A stretch of 64,000 nt of DNA from Microcyclospora pomicola (lineage: Eukaryota; Ascomycota; Dothideomycetes; Capnodiales). This document shows positions 32,527-42,712 of this stretch, piece by piece. Every line of letters begins with the position of its first letter. The first letter of the stretch is position 1. Made by a program: the position numbers and the translations under genes. The notes under the pieces were generated by a model that was given only the letters and a program-made list of their open reading frames with translations, ran no database searches and had not been told where the DNA came from. The DNA lies in assembly GCA_002786065.1 (NCBI GenBank), contig NHNY01000002.1, positions 434,001-498,000 on the forward strand, read 5' to 3'.

Positions 32527-33733
32527 ATGCATTCAGTGCTTTGGCAGAGCCTGCAACGGCACCGACTACAATGGCTATTGTGCTTGTTCTTTTGTTTGAC
32601 AGGACTCACAAGTGCGAGTTTGGGTGATCGTCTTCCCGAGTTTCGCAACTGTGTTGCTGTATGTTGACTTCACGAGCCACAACACGCGCCCAAGCAGCAA
32701 GTTGACGGTATATGGTAGGAATGCGTAAGGACAAATTGCGGCAAGGATGGGCTTTCAATACGTATGCTTGCCTTGACAAGTGTGAGCGTGTTCTACAGTC
32801 CCTGACCTCAAAGATCTTTAGCACTTCAACATCGCCTTCTGTTCTGGACATGTCCTTCCGAGTGTGACTACACGTGTCAACACATAATCACGGCGCAGCG
32901 TCTGGAGCGCGACCCAGCATATCTCGAGCCGGTCGTTCAGTTCCATGGCAAATGGCCGTTCTACCGCTTTCTCGGCATGCAAGAGCCCGCATCCGTCCTG
33001 TTCAGTCTGTTCAACTTCCTCGCGCATAGTAATGGCCTGTCGAAATTGAAAGAGCAGATACCGACGCGATACACCTTGCGGAAGTACTACATAATGTTTG
33101 GGTATTTTGGACTAGCGAGCTGGACCTTCAGTATGATCTTCCACACCCGCGACTCCAGCGTCACAGAGAAGCTGGACTACTTCGGTGCGGGCGCCAGTGT
33201 TATGTACGGACTTTACTATGCGCCCATTCGAATCTTCCGAATGGACTTGGCGGAGGGCACCAGCAGCAGAACCAGCACATTGCTCAGGCTGTGGACTCTT
33301 CTCTGCGTCGCGTTCTACACCGCGCACATATCTTATCTGACATTTGTCCGATTCGACTACACGTATAACATGGCTGCCAACATCGTTATCGGAATCGTCT
33401 CCAACGTGTTGTGGACCGGCTTCTCCGTCACGCGCTACCGCAAGATTGGCAGGTTATGGGCGGCGTGGCCTGGTCTCATCGTGGCCTGGGTTATCCTTGC
33501 CATGAGTCTGGAGCTCTTCGATTTCGCACCTTGGTGGGGTATGGTAGACGCGCACGCACTTTGGCATCTTGGAACCGTTGGACCGACCATATGGTGGTAC
33601 AGGTGAGTTCAACCAAATATTCGTGATCGGGTTTGGACTGTCGAAGTGTTGGAACTAACATTTCACGCAAAATTCTAGCTTCTTATTGAAGGATGCCAAG
33701 GAAGATATGCAGACCGCAAGAATGAAGGCGTGA
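32527..33733 (+). CDS. PER1: Per1-like GPI-anchor remodelling protein (PGAP3 family)
   Basis: ER multi-spanning protein of the CREST superfamily. It removes the sn-2 acyl chain of GPI anchors during lipid remodelling. There are four exons: 32527-32658, 32719-32761, 32822-33602 and 33679-33733 (336 aa), with introns of 60, 60 and 76 nt. The signal peptide (LQWLLCLFFCLTGLTSA) is followed by the luminal Cys-rich head (PEFRNCVA, ECVRTNCG, TCPSECDYTCQH), then VQFHGKWPFYRFLGMQEPAS and about seven hydrophobic helices. Landmarks include MIFHTRD and DAHALWHLGT, which hold the conserved His residues. The last exon supplies the usual SFLLKDAKED tail. Confidence 0.93.
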
Positions 33734-34096
33734 ATCCAGAGGCGTGATGCATGGGCGATCTTGGAGCATGAAAACTCCTGCGCCTGTCTTTCAAAAGATC
33801 ATACATCCAATTGACTTGGTCTGACATGCAACTCTCCTGTTGCCATGCCCAGAAAATCCAGCTGTATGGTACCTTTAAAGACTCAAGGCGATTCTCAAAT
33901 TATAGGCGTATCATGCTTGCATCAGAATGTCTGGTGCCTGTGAACCTTCAAGACAGAACACTCGTGTGTAAGGAGAACATGGGTCCAGAGGAGGCCTACG
34001 CAGTGAGTCTCATATATCGCAATCTCTGCGGCAGTAGGACTTTGTTGTTCCCCGAAAGCTGTCACTTCAACATCATTGACAGAGTAGCTACCATAT
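33734..34096. other. Convergent 3' spacer, nothing seen
   Basis: About 360 bp between the stops of PER1 and the CoA-transferase gene. Only short frames. Confidence 0.4.
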
Positions 34097-35752
34097 CTAA
34101 GCTACTACGCCTTGCTCTTTGAGGGCATGGACTTCGTGCTCTTTCATTCCAAGAACGTCCATCAAAATCTCGTCTGTGTGCTGACCAAGTGTGGGAGGAG
34201 CAGTCCGGATTGTTGGGTTCCCTGCACTGAATTTGACTGGCGGACTGAGCAGTTTCAGAGGCCCACAGGAAGGATGGTCGATTTCTTGCACCATACCTCT
34301 TGCTAGCACTGCGAAGAGATGAACGGTCAGCAATCTCTCAGAGACAATACATCTATCAGTGGAGTGAGGTCGTCACGTACCATGTTCGTGTTCGAGAGTG
34401 GCCTTGACATCGTTGATAGCGGCGTAAGGAATTCCGCTTCCCTCGAGAATGTCCAGCCACTCCTGCGTCGTCTTAGTGCTCGTGACCTCTTCGACCAAGC
34501 TTTCCAATTCGATTCTGTTCTTGACGCGGTCGGCATTAGTCAAGTAACGTGGGTCTTGTGCCCACTCCTCTCTCCCTAGCCGTTGGCACATGACGCCGAA
34601 CAATCGGTCGTTCCCACCACCTAGCATGACGTCGCCGTCTTTCGTCTTGAAACCCTTGTATGGCACAATGGAAGGATGAGCTGTACCCCATCGGCCGGAA
34701 TCTGCTTTCCCACTGATGAGACAGGACGATGCAATGTTGGCAAGGGAGGCCACTTGGCAATCTGAGAGCGCTACGTCAAGGTGTTGACCTTTGCCTGTCC
34801 GGCCACGCCCAATGAGAGCAGCCATTACAGAGTTGCAGGTGTACAGTCCCGTCGTAAGGTCAGTGATGGCGACACCAACCTTGGCAGGAGGACCATCGCG
34901 GTGACCAGTAATGTGCATGAGTCCCATTTCTCTGAGATCGGGATGTTAGCGTAATGTGGCAGAGCTGGCAAGGACGTACTTACGCTTCTACCATGACATC
35001 GTATCCTGCTCGGTCACTGTACGGACCAGTCTGACCATATCCGGTAATGCTTGCGTAGATGAGCTTTGGGTTGATCTTTGCCACACTCTCATAGTCCATG
35101 CCATATTTCTTCAATGCTCCAGGAAGGTAATTCTCGACCAGAACATCACAATCAGCAGCAAGTTTGTGCAAGATCTCCACGCCGGATTTGTGCTGGAAGG
35201 ATAGACCAAGAGACTTCTTGTTGCGATTCACCTGGTAAAGGGTCAACGATGAACTATCCTCTGCGACTTAATCCAGAGGGAATGCGTACAGAAAGATAAT
35301 AGGCACTCTCGCCGGGTCCTTTCTTGCCACTACTCTCATTGAACGCAGCGTACGGTGGTCCCCATGCTCGCGTGTCGTCGCCCCGGGTTGGATGCTCGAT
35401 TTTTATCACCTCGGCTCTAAAAGATAAATGAGCATGAGTACAGTTGTGTCCGCAGCTTGTTGCTGACCGTACTGGTGGACATATTCATTCGTACCCTAAA
35501 TCGCCCAATATCTGGGTACAGTATGGCTATGAATCTTGATCAGACCGATACAGCACGAGCATGGAAAGTCGGTTGCATTACTCCAGCCAAAACTCTGGTC
35601 ATGTCCAAGACCTTGATCCCAGCCAAGGGAAGTGTCGTAGCATCCGTTGCCTTTGCAGGTGTGGCTAACGTCCGCCTCGCTGGCACTCGCGCGACATATG
35701 CAGGAACGCTCACGCGCCGACTGAACAGCCGCGTAGAATGCTGAAATGCCAT
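34097..35752 (-). CDS. Mitochondrial class III CoA-transferase (CaiB/BaiF; SUGCT-like)
   Basis: Family III CoA-transferase closest in layout to succinyl-CoA:glutarate CoA-transferase. There are six exons: 35752-35582, 35526-35495, 35416-35290, 35231-34984, 34931-34381 and 34308-34097 (446 aa). Introns are 55, 78, 58, 52 and 72 nt. Exon 2 is a 32-nt microexon that supplies PYCTQILGDLG of the conserved core. An Arg/Ala-rich presequence (STRLFSRRVSVPAYVARVP) points to mitochondria. Conserved elements are VLDMTRVLAG, EVIKIEHP, NRNKKSLGL, LVENYLPG, SITGYGQTGPY and VAITDLTTG with the likely catalytic Asp. Glutarate specificity is an inference. The start is divergent from RIB5, 256 bp away. Confidence 0.9.
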
Positions 35753-36008
35753 CGGAGCATGCGTGGCTGTCTATAAATTAATCCGAATCAATGTAAATGC
35801 AGTCTATCAATGCTATATAGGTATCTAGTAGTCCTATACGAAATCCGCTTACATTTGGTCCGAGGTCGGCAGTTTGCGCCGAGACCGACGGATACTTTTC
35901 CTATGACAGGCATATCGCACTTCATGCTATTCGGCCAAGGTAGGACTCATACATGTATATTTCATGTTCTTACATTAAACAAACATTCTCGTATTCATAC
36001 TATTTACA

Positions 36009-36767
36009 ATGTTCACTGGGATAGTTGAGACCGTTGGCAGTATGTTGAGCTCTTGCGGGTAGTGAAAGAAGACATACTGAGATGTCCGCCACTTAGCGGT
36101 TGCAACACTTCTCCAACACGATGCGTCTTCCAGTGGGGGTGGAGGCACTTCCCTAACCATCTCTGATGCTGGTCCGGTACTCGGCGACTGTACTATGGGG
36201 GATAGCATCAGCATCAACGGGACTTGCCTCACGGTTACAGAGTTCACGAAGGACAGCTTCAAAGTCGGCGTCTCGCCCGAGACTTTAAGAAGAACGAATC
36301 TTGGCTCGCTGGTTGAAGGCAGCAATGTCAATCTCGAACGCGCAGTCTCTGCAAGCACACGTATGGGTGGGCATTTCGTACAAGGACATGTGGACACGAT
36401 CGCCGAAATCCTTGAGACGCGAGCAGATGGAAACGCGATCACGTTCCGCCTGCAGCCGAAGGACAAAAGCGTGCTGAGATACATTGTGGAGAAGGGATAC
36501 GTGACCCTTGATGGTGCGAGCTTGACTGTCACAACTGTCGACGACAAGGAGGCGTGGTGGGAGGTCATGCTCATTGCATACACCCAAGAGAAAGTTGTGA
36601 TGGGAAAGAAGCGTAAAGGTGAAGATGTCAACGTCGAGGTAGACATGGTTGGCAAATACGTCGAGAAAAGTGTTGCGGGATACTTCGAGGGCAGCGCAGG
36701 CACAGGAGGCGCGATGTTGGAGAAAATGGTCCAGAGATTGGTGGACGAGAAGTTGAAGGCGAAGTAG
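36009..36767 (+). CDS. RIB5: Riboflavin synthase (alpha chain)
   Basis: Last enzyme of riboflavin synthesis, dismutating two 6,7-dimethyl-8-ribityllumazine molecules. Exon 1 (36009-36039) encodes MFTGIVETVG, the invariant family start. A 42-nt intron (36040-36081, donor GTATGT) leads into exon 2 (36082-36767), giving 238 aa, the normal length. Two homologous barrel halves are visible: GDSISINGTCLTV with GGHFVQGHVD, and KGYVTLDGASLTV later. MVGKYVEK lies near the C-terminus. The intron is near the lower size limit, but splicing it is required to join the N-terminal motif to the first barrel. Confidence 0.94.
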
Positions 36768-36901
36768 TGGAAATTTCCTGGTAATGTTCGCATTGATGAT
36801 ACCAATAATTTCTTCATCCCAACTAACAACCAATTGCATGGTGGTGTTCAATCATAGTACCGCTTAGCCTCCATGTCTCTTGCCAGCAGTTGCTCAGACC
36901 G

Positions 36902-36929
36902 TCTGTCCTCACTTCATCTGTCCTCACTT
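36902..36929 (+). repeat. 13-bp direct repeat, two copies
   Basis: tctgtcctcactt occurs twice with a 2-bp spacer, about 400 bp upstream of the F-box-like gene. Confidence 0.7.
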
Positions 36930-36970
36930 GTGCGTACTTGGTCCGTGCACCACAACCATTGATTGCTTGC

Positions 36971-37017
36971 TATTGTCACCGCCGGCCTATTGTCATGACC
37001 ATTGTACAGTATTGTCA
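36971..37017 (+). repeat. Three copies of tattgtca
   Basis: Exact octamers begin at 36971, 36988 and 37010, all in the same direction, within 47 bp. A related attgtaca lies between the last two. Confidence 0.65.
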
Positions 37018-37325
37018 GACATGAAACCCCAGCCACTCGATATAACAAATTCACTTGCGTTCTGGTAGTTCTTAAAGACTTTTGGTCTTCACTTCTGCAT
37101 ACTTTCTCACGTTCTACAGACTCTCTCACTTTCTAGTACGATCTTCAGCTTCTTCCTGCTCCCGGCTTGAGCAACATTCATCTTGTCAATTCCTCAGACG
37201 CTTGATTTCCCGGTGCCTGGTCTGCATTCGAAAGCACTATTACTCGGGATATATCGTTCCATCACTCAGCAACTAAAAATTACGTGAAGGCCGGACCTCA
37301 ACACACATCATACCAATCTGTAAAC

Positions 37326-38060
37326 ATGTCGATCTCACTGGTCAAGGAATGCCAGAGCCCAGCAGCATTCAACTTCTTCAACTCTCCCGAGCTTGTAGCA
37401 TACGTCCTCGAAAGCGGCGTTTTCACCACAGATGATCTCTTTCGCAACCTGCGCATCAACAAGTTCTTCAACTCTGCCATCAAGGGGAATCCAAGAGTAC
37501 AACGTATCATGAAGCTGCGTTCCGTGGCCGACAACAAAATCCCAACGGATCACGCCGACAGGCACAACATGATCACCGCTCATCTTGCGCACTTCCTCCT
37601 GGACCCGGAGAGGTTTGAGCTTCGTCCATTCGAGCTCGTCGCGCAGTCCACTCAACTCGAGGAGGGAGAAGAGGTGTTCAACTTGGCTTTCCATCGTAAC
37701 ACCATTCAATCCGAAATGCTCCGTCGCGGCCTTCCATTGGGTCCACTATCGGCCAAGCCATCTCCCGGTTCATACGACGACCACGGAAAGCGAGTATACA
37801 AGGTCAGCGATCGACTTGAACAGAGCTGGGAGAACATCCTCATCACTCCCTTTCCCATCCGTTTGGACATTCATCTCGACACCACGTACGAGGTCGAAGT
37901 CTGGTGCAAGCGCTGCGATGGAGCATCCCACCTGAAGACGAAACAGAAGCACACTGGATACAAATACCACAAGGATGCTGGCTGTACATTGGGTGACTTG
38001 GTGAGAGTTCTCGAGATCACGCTGGATGGACGCAAATCGTATGCTGCCAAGAAGCGTTAG
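37326..38060 (+). CDS. Short F-box-like protein
   Basis: Intronless gene of 244 aa. The start at 37326 (AACATGTCG) is the first ATG; the frame is open a little upstream without one. Residues about 14-60 (FNFFNSPELVAYVLESG, LFRNLRINKFFNSAI) match the degenerate F-box-like N-terminus found in many small proteins of Dothideomycetes. Such domains bind Skp1 in SCF ubiquitin ligases in the well-studied cases. The rest has no domain I can name, although Cys and His residues (EVWCKRCDGASH) form a CxxC pair near the C-terminus. Its partner and target are unknown. Confidence 0.7.
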   Translation: MSISLVKECQSPAAFNFFNSPELVAYVLESGVFTTDDLFRNLRINKFFNSAIKGNPRVQRIMKLRSVADNKIPTDHADRHNMITAHLAHFLLDPERFELRPFELVAQSTQLEEGEEVFNLAFHRNTIQSEMLRRGLPLGPLSAKPSPGSYDDHGKRVYKVSDRLEQSWENILITPFPIRLDIHLDTTYEVEVWCKRCDGASHLKTKQKHTGYKYHKDAGCTLGDLVRVLEITLDGRKSYAAKKR

Positions 38061-38798
38061 GAAATTCACACTTTACTAGAGATGAACACGAAATCTTCTG
38101 TTTTGACTGGCATGGAGTTTGGGGCGTCTCGATTTTGATCTGGCATCGGTCACGGGAAGAGTTATCAAGATGCAGGATTTGTTGCAACATATCATGGGGG
38201 TCTTTTTCAATACTCATAGTCATGCCAGTGTTCATAAGCTTGATGCAATACATACTCACTACTCGTGATTGGTAGTTTCCACAGCATATAGCCATCATAA
38301 GTATCGCGCAGAATCTTCACCATGCCTTCTAGTCATTGCGAACCTCTAATCGTGAAGTATAGCAAATTGAGTGCCTGCTGTAATTTAGTAGCTACTGGAA
38401 GTCAGCAAATAGCTGTACGAATATAATAGTGCTATTACCAAACTCAGCATTGTTATACTGGTGAAATGTGCATCTCATCTCTGTGATCAGCTTGTATTGA
38501 TGCTATAAATCGTCTTGCCTACCCATCATACAACAGTGCAACATCGGACATGCATGTGAACCTGAAGTCAACGATCACATGCAAATGACGCAGATGCAGC
38601 TTCTAGTCAGCCACGCGGCGATAAGATTCATGACATCACGCCTGCCCGCTGTCTGCAGTAATTCAAGGTTTGCAGGCCCAACGCTCTCAAGGGTCTATCG
38701 ACCACAGAACATAAGGTACGCACTTGGGAACGCTACCAGAGTCTCCTGACGACTCAACACAGCCATATTGGACATCACCTCGTTGGGTCTTCGTCAAC
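38061..38798. other. Intergenic, no gene seen
   Basis: About 740 bp, AT-rich in the middle, carrying the 3' end of the F-box-like gene and the promoter of the DUF3292 gene. No supported coding sequence. Confidence 0.4.
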
Positions 38799-40862
38799 AT
38801 GGCTGCTCAAGGCGTTGTACTGAAGGATCTGCTTCCTTTTCCAGACAGCACCCAAGCAGTAACGGATCCCAACAAAGTTGAAGTCTCTCAAGCTCTCGGC
38901 GAAGAGCCCACGCTCAGCCATGAATTGGCGCTCGCAGAGCCTGAAGAGAAAGGCCACGCCCAGGTCAATCATGACCATGAAGTCAAAGACCTGGGGTGGC
39001 ACGAGCAGAACGACACCATTCCGAATCCACTAGTTGGCGGTATGCGCAACGATGAACTTTGGATCCTGATACGGCGCTTTAACAAACAGATGTATCACGT
39101 CAAGGAATATCCATATCCGGTACCTGGGAATCTGGACTTGAACATTGCTGACGAGGAGGAATTCTCACCGGATAAGCTGCGTGCCAACCTCGAGCGAATG
39201 TATATGACTGTCGGAATCGGGATGATGGCGTTTGTTAAACACATCATGCGTTTACGATCGTGGAGGGAAAGCCGTCGTACTGCAGCATTCGCCGCAGCCT
39301 ATACTGTTGCGTGGCTATTTGATCTCATCATGCCGGCGTTCACCCTACTTGGCATCGCTCTCATTGCTTATCCTCCGTGTCGAGAGGTGTTATTTCCCCC
39401 AGCTCCCATCGCTTTAGTCTCCTCCAAAACCGGCGGATTACAAAAGCCTACGGCAGGTGTTTTGGGATCTACCGACTCTGCTACTGGCGCGCCCGAGATC
39501 CATAAGGGCGAAGCTGTTGAAGCGGAAGCGAGCAATTTCGTGAACAGCATTGCTTCTGTAGCACTATCAAGTGCGAGCGGTAAGCACCCAATGGATGCTC
39601 CATCTGCACCTGAGGCTCAAGGGAAAAGCGGAGGCCCCGCTGACAGTGTGCCTGACCCTACAGGCTTGGCGATGAGCGCAAGCGAAGCTCGCCATGCCGC
39701 TGGGGGCCGCAACAGCAGCCATGACAAAACCAAATTACCGGTTGAAACCGCGATGTGGAACAAGATGCGCCCTATCATGCATGGGCTGGCGGACGTGGCA
39801 GATACCTGGGAACGTTTTGGCAATGCTCTCTCGCCTACGCCGCCATTCCCGGAAGATGCATACCGTCTGCGCTTGGCTTCCGTACTTGTGCCACTTCTCG
39901 CCGTATCTATCTTCACCACTAATTACATGGTCGTGAAAGGTATATCTTTCGGGGCAGGATTCGGCTTCTTTGGAGATCCAGTCATTTCCCGAGGACTTGA
40001 GTGGATTAACCGAACGTATCCAAATTGGCAGAAGCTTCTAGAGCTTCGCAACACTCTGCTCAAGGGCGTCCCTACTAATGCTCAGCTGACTATTACGCTC
40101 CTACGGGTTGGCGAGGCGAATAAAGCACCTCTACCACCACCTCCTCGTGTCGACCAAGCTCCGCCGGAAGAGCCTGCAGAACTAACGGAAGAGCATTTGC
40201 GTGCTGCGGGTAGTGATTGGCCCCTGAATGCCACAGAGGAAGAGGTAGCCGCGGCCACAGCGGCCGATCCCAGTGTCAAGCATGAGAGCGCCGGTAATGA
40301 TGTCCAGACCGCAAAGGAGAAGCATCATGGCAGGAAGGGTGCGCGTCTGCTTGCTGCACTCAAGGGCGGTGTGAAGGGTACAATTGAAACAGCTCTAGGT
40401 GCGGATCATCTTAAAGCGAAGGCAGGAAGCACGCCCGCAAAACAGAGGCTTGGAGTCATTCCCAGCTCACGAGAAGAACACCTTACCGGCCCAGTGGAAT
40501 TCAAGTGCCGTTACAACGGCAAGAGAGGCCATGCATACATCTCGACTGTTGCCACCATACCTTGTGTTTCGTTCTCGGTTGATAAGGCTATCGATAAAAC
40601 CGGCACATCGAACAAGACCAATGAAGAGCTCCATCCGATCTTCAGTATCGCAGTCGCCGATATCAAGGAGCTGAAGAAGGTCGGCGGTCTGGGCTGGAAG
40701 GCGAAGTTGGTGGTTGGATGGGCATTGGACAGAGAGGTCGCTGATGGTCTCGAGGTTGTCGACAAACTTGGTAACCACTGGCTTCTTACGGCAATGGTGT
40801 TGCGAGACGAGCTCTTTAACCGTCTTATTGCCATGGGTGGCCAGAAGTGGGAGAGTTGGTAA
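38799..40862 (+). CDS. DUF3292-family membrane protein
   Basis: Intronless gene of 687 aa. It matches the fungal DUF3292 family, whose function I do not know. The N-terminal part carries VGGMRNDELWILIRRFNKQMYHVK, a conserved opening block. Two hydrophobic hairpin-like segments follow at roughly residues 165-200 (VAWLFDLIMPAFTLLGIALIAYPP) and 360-400 (LASVLVPLLAVSIFTTNYMVVKG), separated by a low-complexity linker. The C-terminal cytosolic domain (about 550-687) resembles a PH/GRAM-type fold in its strand pattern (FKCRYNGKRGHAYIST to GLGWKAKLVVGWA), which is inference only. The start at 38799 has a CAACATGG context; the frame extends upstream without an ATG. Confidence 0.82.
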   Translation: MAAQGVVLKDLLPFPDSTQAVTDPNKVEVSQALGEEPTLSHELALAEPEEKGHAQVNHDHEVKDLGWHEQNDTIPNPLVGGMRNDELWILIRRFNKQMYHVKEYPYPVPGNLDLNIADEEEFSPDKLRANLERMYMTVGIGMMAFVKHIMRLRSWRESRRTAAFAAAYTVAWLFDLIMPAFTLLGIALIAYPPCREVLFPPAPIALVSSKTGGLQKPTAGVLGSTDSATGAPEIHKGEAVEAEASNFVNSIASVALSSASGKHPMDAPSAPEAQGKSGGPADSVPDPTGLAMSASEARHAAGGRNSSHDKTKLPVETAMWNKMRPIMHGLADVADTWERFGNALSPTPPFPEDAYRLRLASVLVPLLAVSIFTTNYMVVKGISFGAGFGFFGDPVISRGLEWINRTYPNWQKLLELRNTLLKGVPTNAQLTITLLRVGEANKAPLPPPPRVDQAPPEEPAELTEEHLRAAGSDWPLNATEEEVAAATAADPSVKHESAGNDVQTAKEKHHGRKGARLLAALKGGVKGTIETALGADHLKAKAGSTPAKQRLGVIPSSREEHLTGPVEFKCRYNGKRGHAYISTVATIPCVSFSVDKAIDKTGTSNKTNEELHPIFSIAVADIKELKKVGGLGWKAKLVVGWALDREVADGLEVVDKLGNHWLLTAMVLRDELFNRLIAMGGQKWESW

Positions 40863-41225
40863 TTCCGCGTTCTGCAGGAAGGGAGGCATCGAGTCTGAGC
40901 GTATGATCTGGCATGAGCTTTGATTTGTGATTGCCAACGTTATGGGAAGCAATGACGTTATAGCTTGCGTAAGGGCACGAAGTCATGAAATCTGGAGTCT
41001 ATATCTAGCAGTATAGGACACTTAGGTAGACAGTGCCACCAGTCAGCAGGGGATTATTCCGAGCTGCGGTTTCGAGTAAAGCAATGTGTTGATCACTCAG
41101 GCGAGGCTGAGAAACGCTCCATGGGTTTTGATGTGCTGCTGTACTACAATACTCAATATCTAGTACCGGGCTTGCAGTATCCACTCCGTTGAAAGGACGA
41201 ACATTATAGCATGCTGCATTCACGT
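40863..41225. other. Convergent 3' spacer, nothing seen
   Basis: About 360 bp between the DUF3292 and YIP1 stop codons. No supported feature. Confidence 0.4.
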
Positions 41226-42286
41226 TCACGCGCCGACCTTCATGGCATCAATTTTACCGGTCCCTCGGCTGCTGAAGATGGCCATGATGCCAAAACCCAC
41301 ATAGAACAAAGCCAGTGGATATGCCACTAGACCACGCATGTTACTCATACGGCCCACGACACAGAACATGGCCGAGCTGGAATACGTGCACCACGCAATT
41401 GCCAAGCTCACCAGACAGTAACCCAAGATACTGTCGAGAGGTAGCACCACGCCGAGCAAACTTGCAAATACCAGTGGTAGTAAGCAGTAGCCTAGCATGG
41501 ATGAGCTGCGACCAAGTGTGAGCGTGGACGACAAGTTGGAGGAGCCGTGGTAGGCGCTGTGTGGGTTTTGCGCCGCGTTCATCTCTTCTTGTGAAAGAGG
41601 TGGCGACATCATGGAGAAGATGAAGTTGAGGCTGAAGGCACCCAGGGCAGCTAAGCCGCAGACGTAGCCGAACCAAAGCTTACCAGACTGGCGAGTTACA
41701 CGAATTAGTCATGGGAGTTGATTTGTAGGATATGATCGTATAGTGGTCTTACCAGGAGGAGGAATGTGCCGAAAAGAGCACAGAAAAGAAACGGGCCTGC
41801 TAGATCGGAATCATCCATGATGTGCTGGTCTATTCGTGCCATTGGATTGAGCACCATAAGCGTCTGGCATAAGGTCGTGGTTAGCGACCCGAATGTGTTC
41901 TCTGAAGCGACTCAAGAGCGCCTCACCTTCATCTGAATATGTCCAAAGTTCACGCCCAGCTCTTCCAGCAGCGGCGGTTCTCCTGGGTATCCCTCGGTGC
42001 CGAAAGCTGCCAACCAGCCCGTTCTTAATCCTTCTTGACCTGTCCCAATCTGTCCGGTTGCGCCTCCGAAACCATAGTTGCCGTAGGCCCCTCCGCCTTG
42101 AGCTGAGTACGAGGAAGATGGTGCTGCCGCAGCCCCGAAAGCTTGAAACGGGGTCGATTGGCCCGAGACTGGCGGTTGTGCATAGGATGACTGGTAGAAG
42201 TTGAGGTTGTTCTGAGCAGAGTAGGAAGACTGCGCTTGGTTTTGGGATTGTTGGTTGGGACCGGTTGGATAGCCGTATGAAGCCAT
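41226..42286 (-). CDS. YIP1: Yip1 family ER-Golgi membrane protein
   Basis: Multi-spanning protein that binds Rab/Ypt GTPases and acts in COPII vesicle formation and ER-Golgi transport. Exons are 42286-41927, 41863-41753 and 41687-41226 (310 aa). The 63- and 65-nt introns have donors GTGAGG and GTAAGA. The N-terminal cytosolic half is Gln/Ser/Gly/Tyr-rich and ends in the conserved ELGVNFGHIQMKTLMVLNP. The DLAGP motif precedes the first helix (FLFCALFGTFLLL), followed by SGKLWFGYVCG, GYCLLPLVF and a hydrophobic C-terminal half, five helices in all. It is divergent from HIR3. Confidence 0.93.
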
Positions 42287-42712
42287 TCTCGGCAAGCTTT
42301 CCGTGCTGCCTGTCCGTGAAAATGTTGATCAGGTATCGAAGTAAGGTAGGTGTCATTCAAACGCCGTTATTTACGCTGTCACATGAATTCAGAGTGAAGT
42401 CCTGTAACGTAGCAAATAAGGTTTAATGTGGTGCTGTCTCCTACTCACCGGAGGTCATGCCAAGCCAAAGCGTGAGTGGTGGTATATCATTGGTAGAAGC
42501 CACCTCTTACTGGCATCCATCGCGTCGTTGCGCGTTCAACGTCGCGACAACTCGTAAGGCAACGGGACCACATCATACCACCAACTAGACACATCGAAGA
42601 CTCTGTTCCGTATAACTCGTACTTCTGACATTGTCCAAACCATGGTTCCATATTGCGATTGAGGGTTGCCCGCAGACAATTCACTTGCGTTCGATCTACC
42701 CTTGTTGCCACT
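42287..42712. promoter_or_regulatory. Shared intergenic promoter of YIP1 and HIR3
   Basis: About 430 bp between divergent start codons. No TATA box evident and no coding feature supported. Confidence 0.45.

Larger units (their letters stand above)
36768..37325. promoter_or_regulatory. Intergenic promoter of the F-box-like gene, with short repeats
   Basis: About 560 bp. It holds a 13-bp direct repeat (tctgtcctcactt) at 36902-36914 and 36917-36929, and three copies of tattgtca at 36971, 36988 and 37010. A pyrimidine-rich leader follows before the start codon. The repeats are seen directly; a regulatory role is inferred. Confidence 0.4.
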
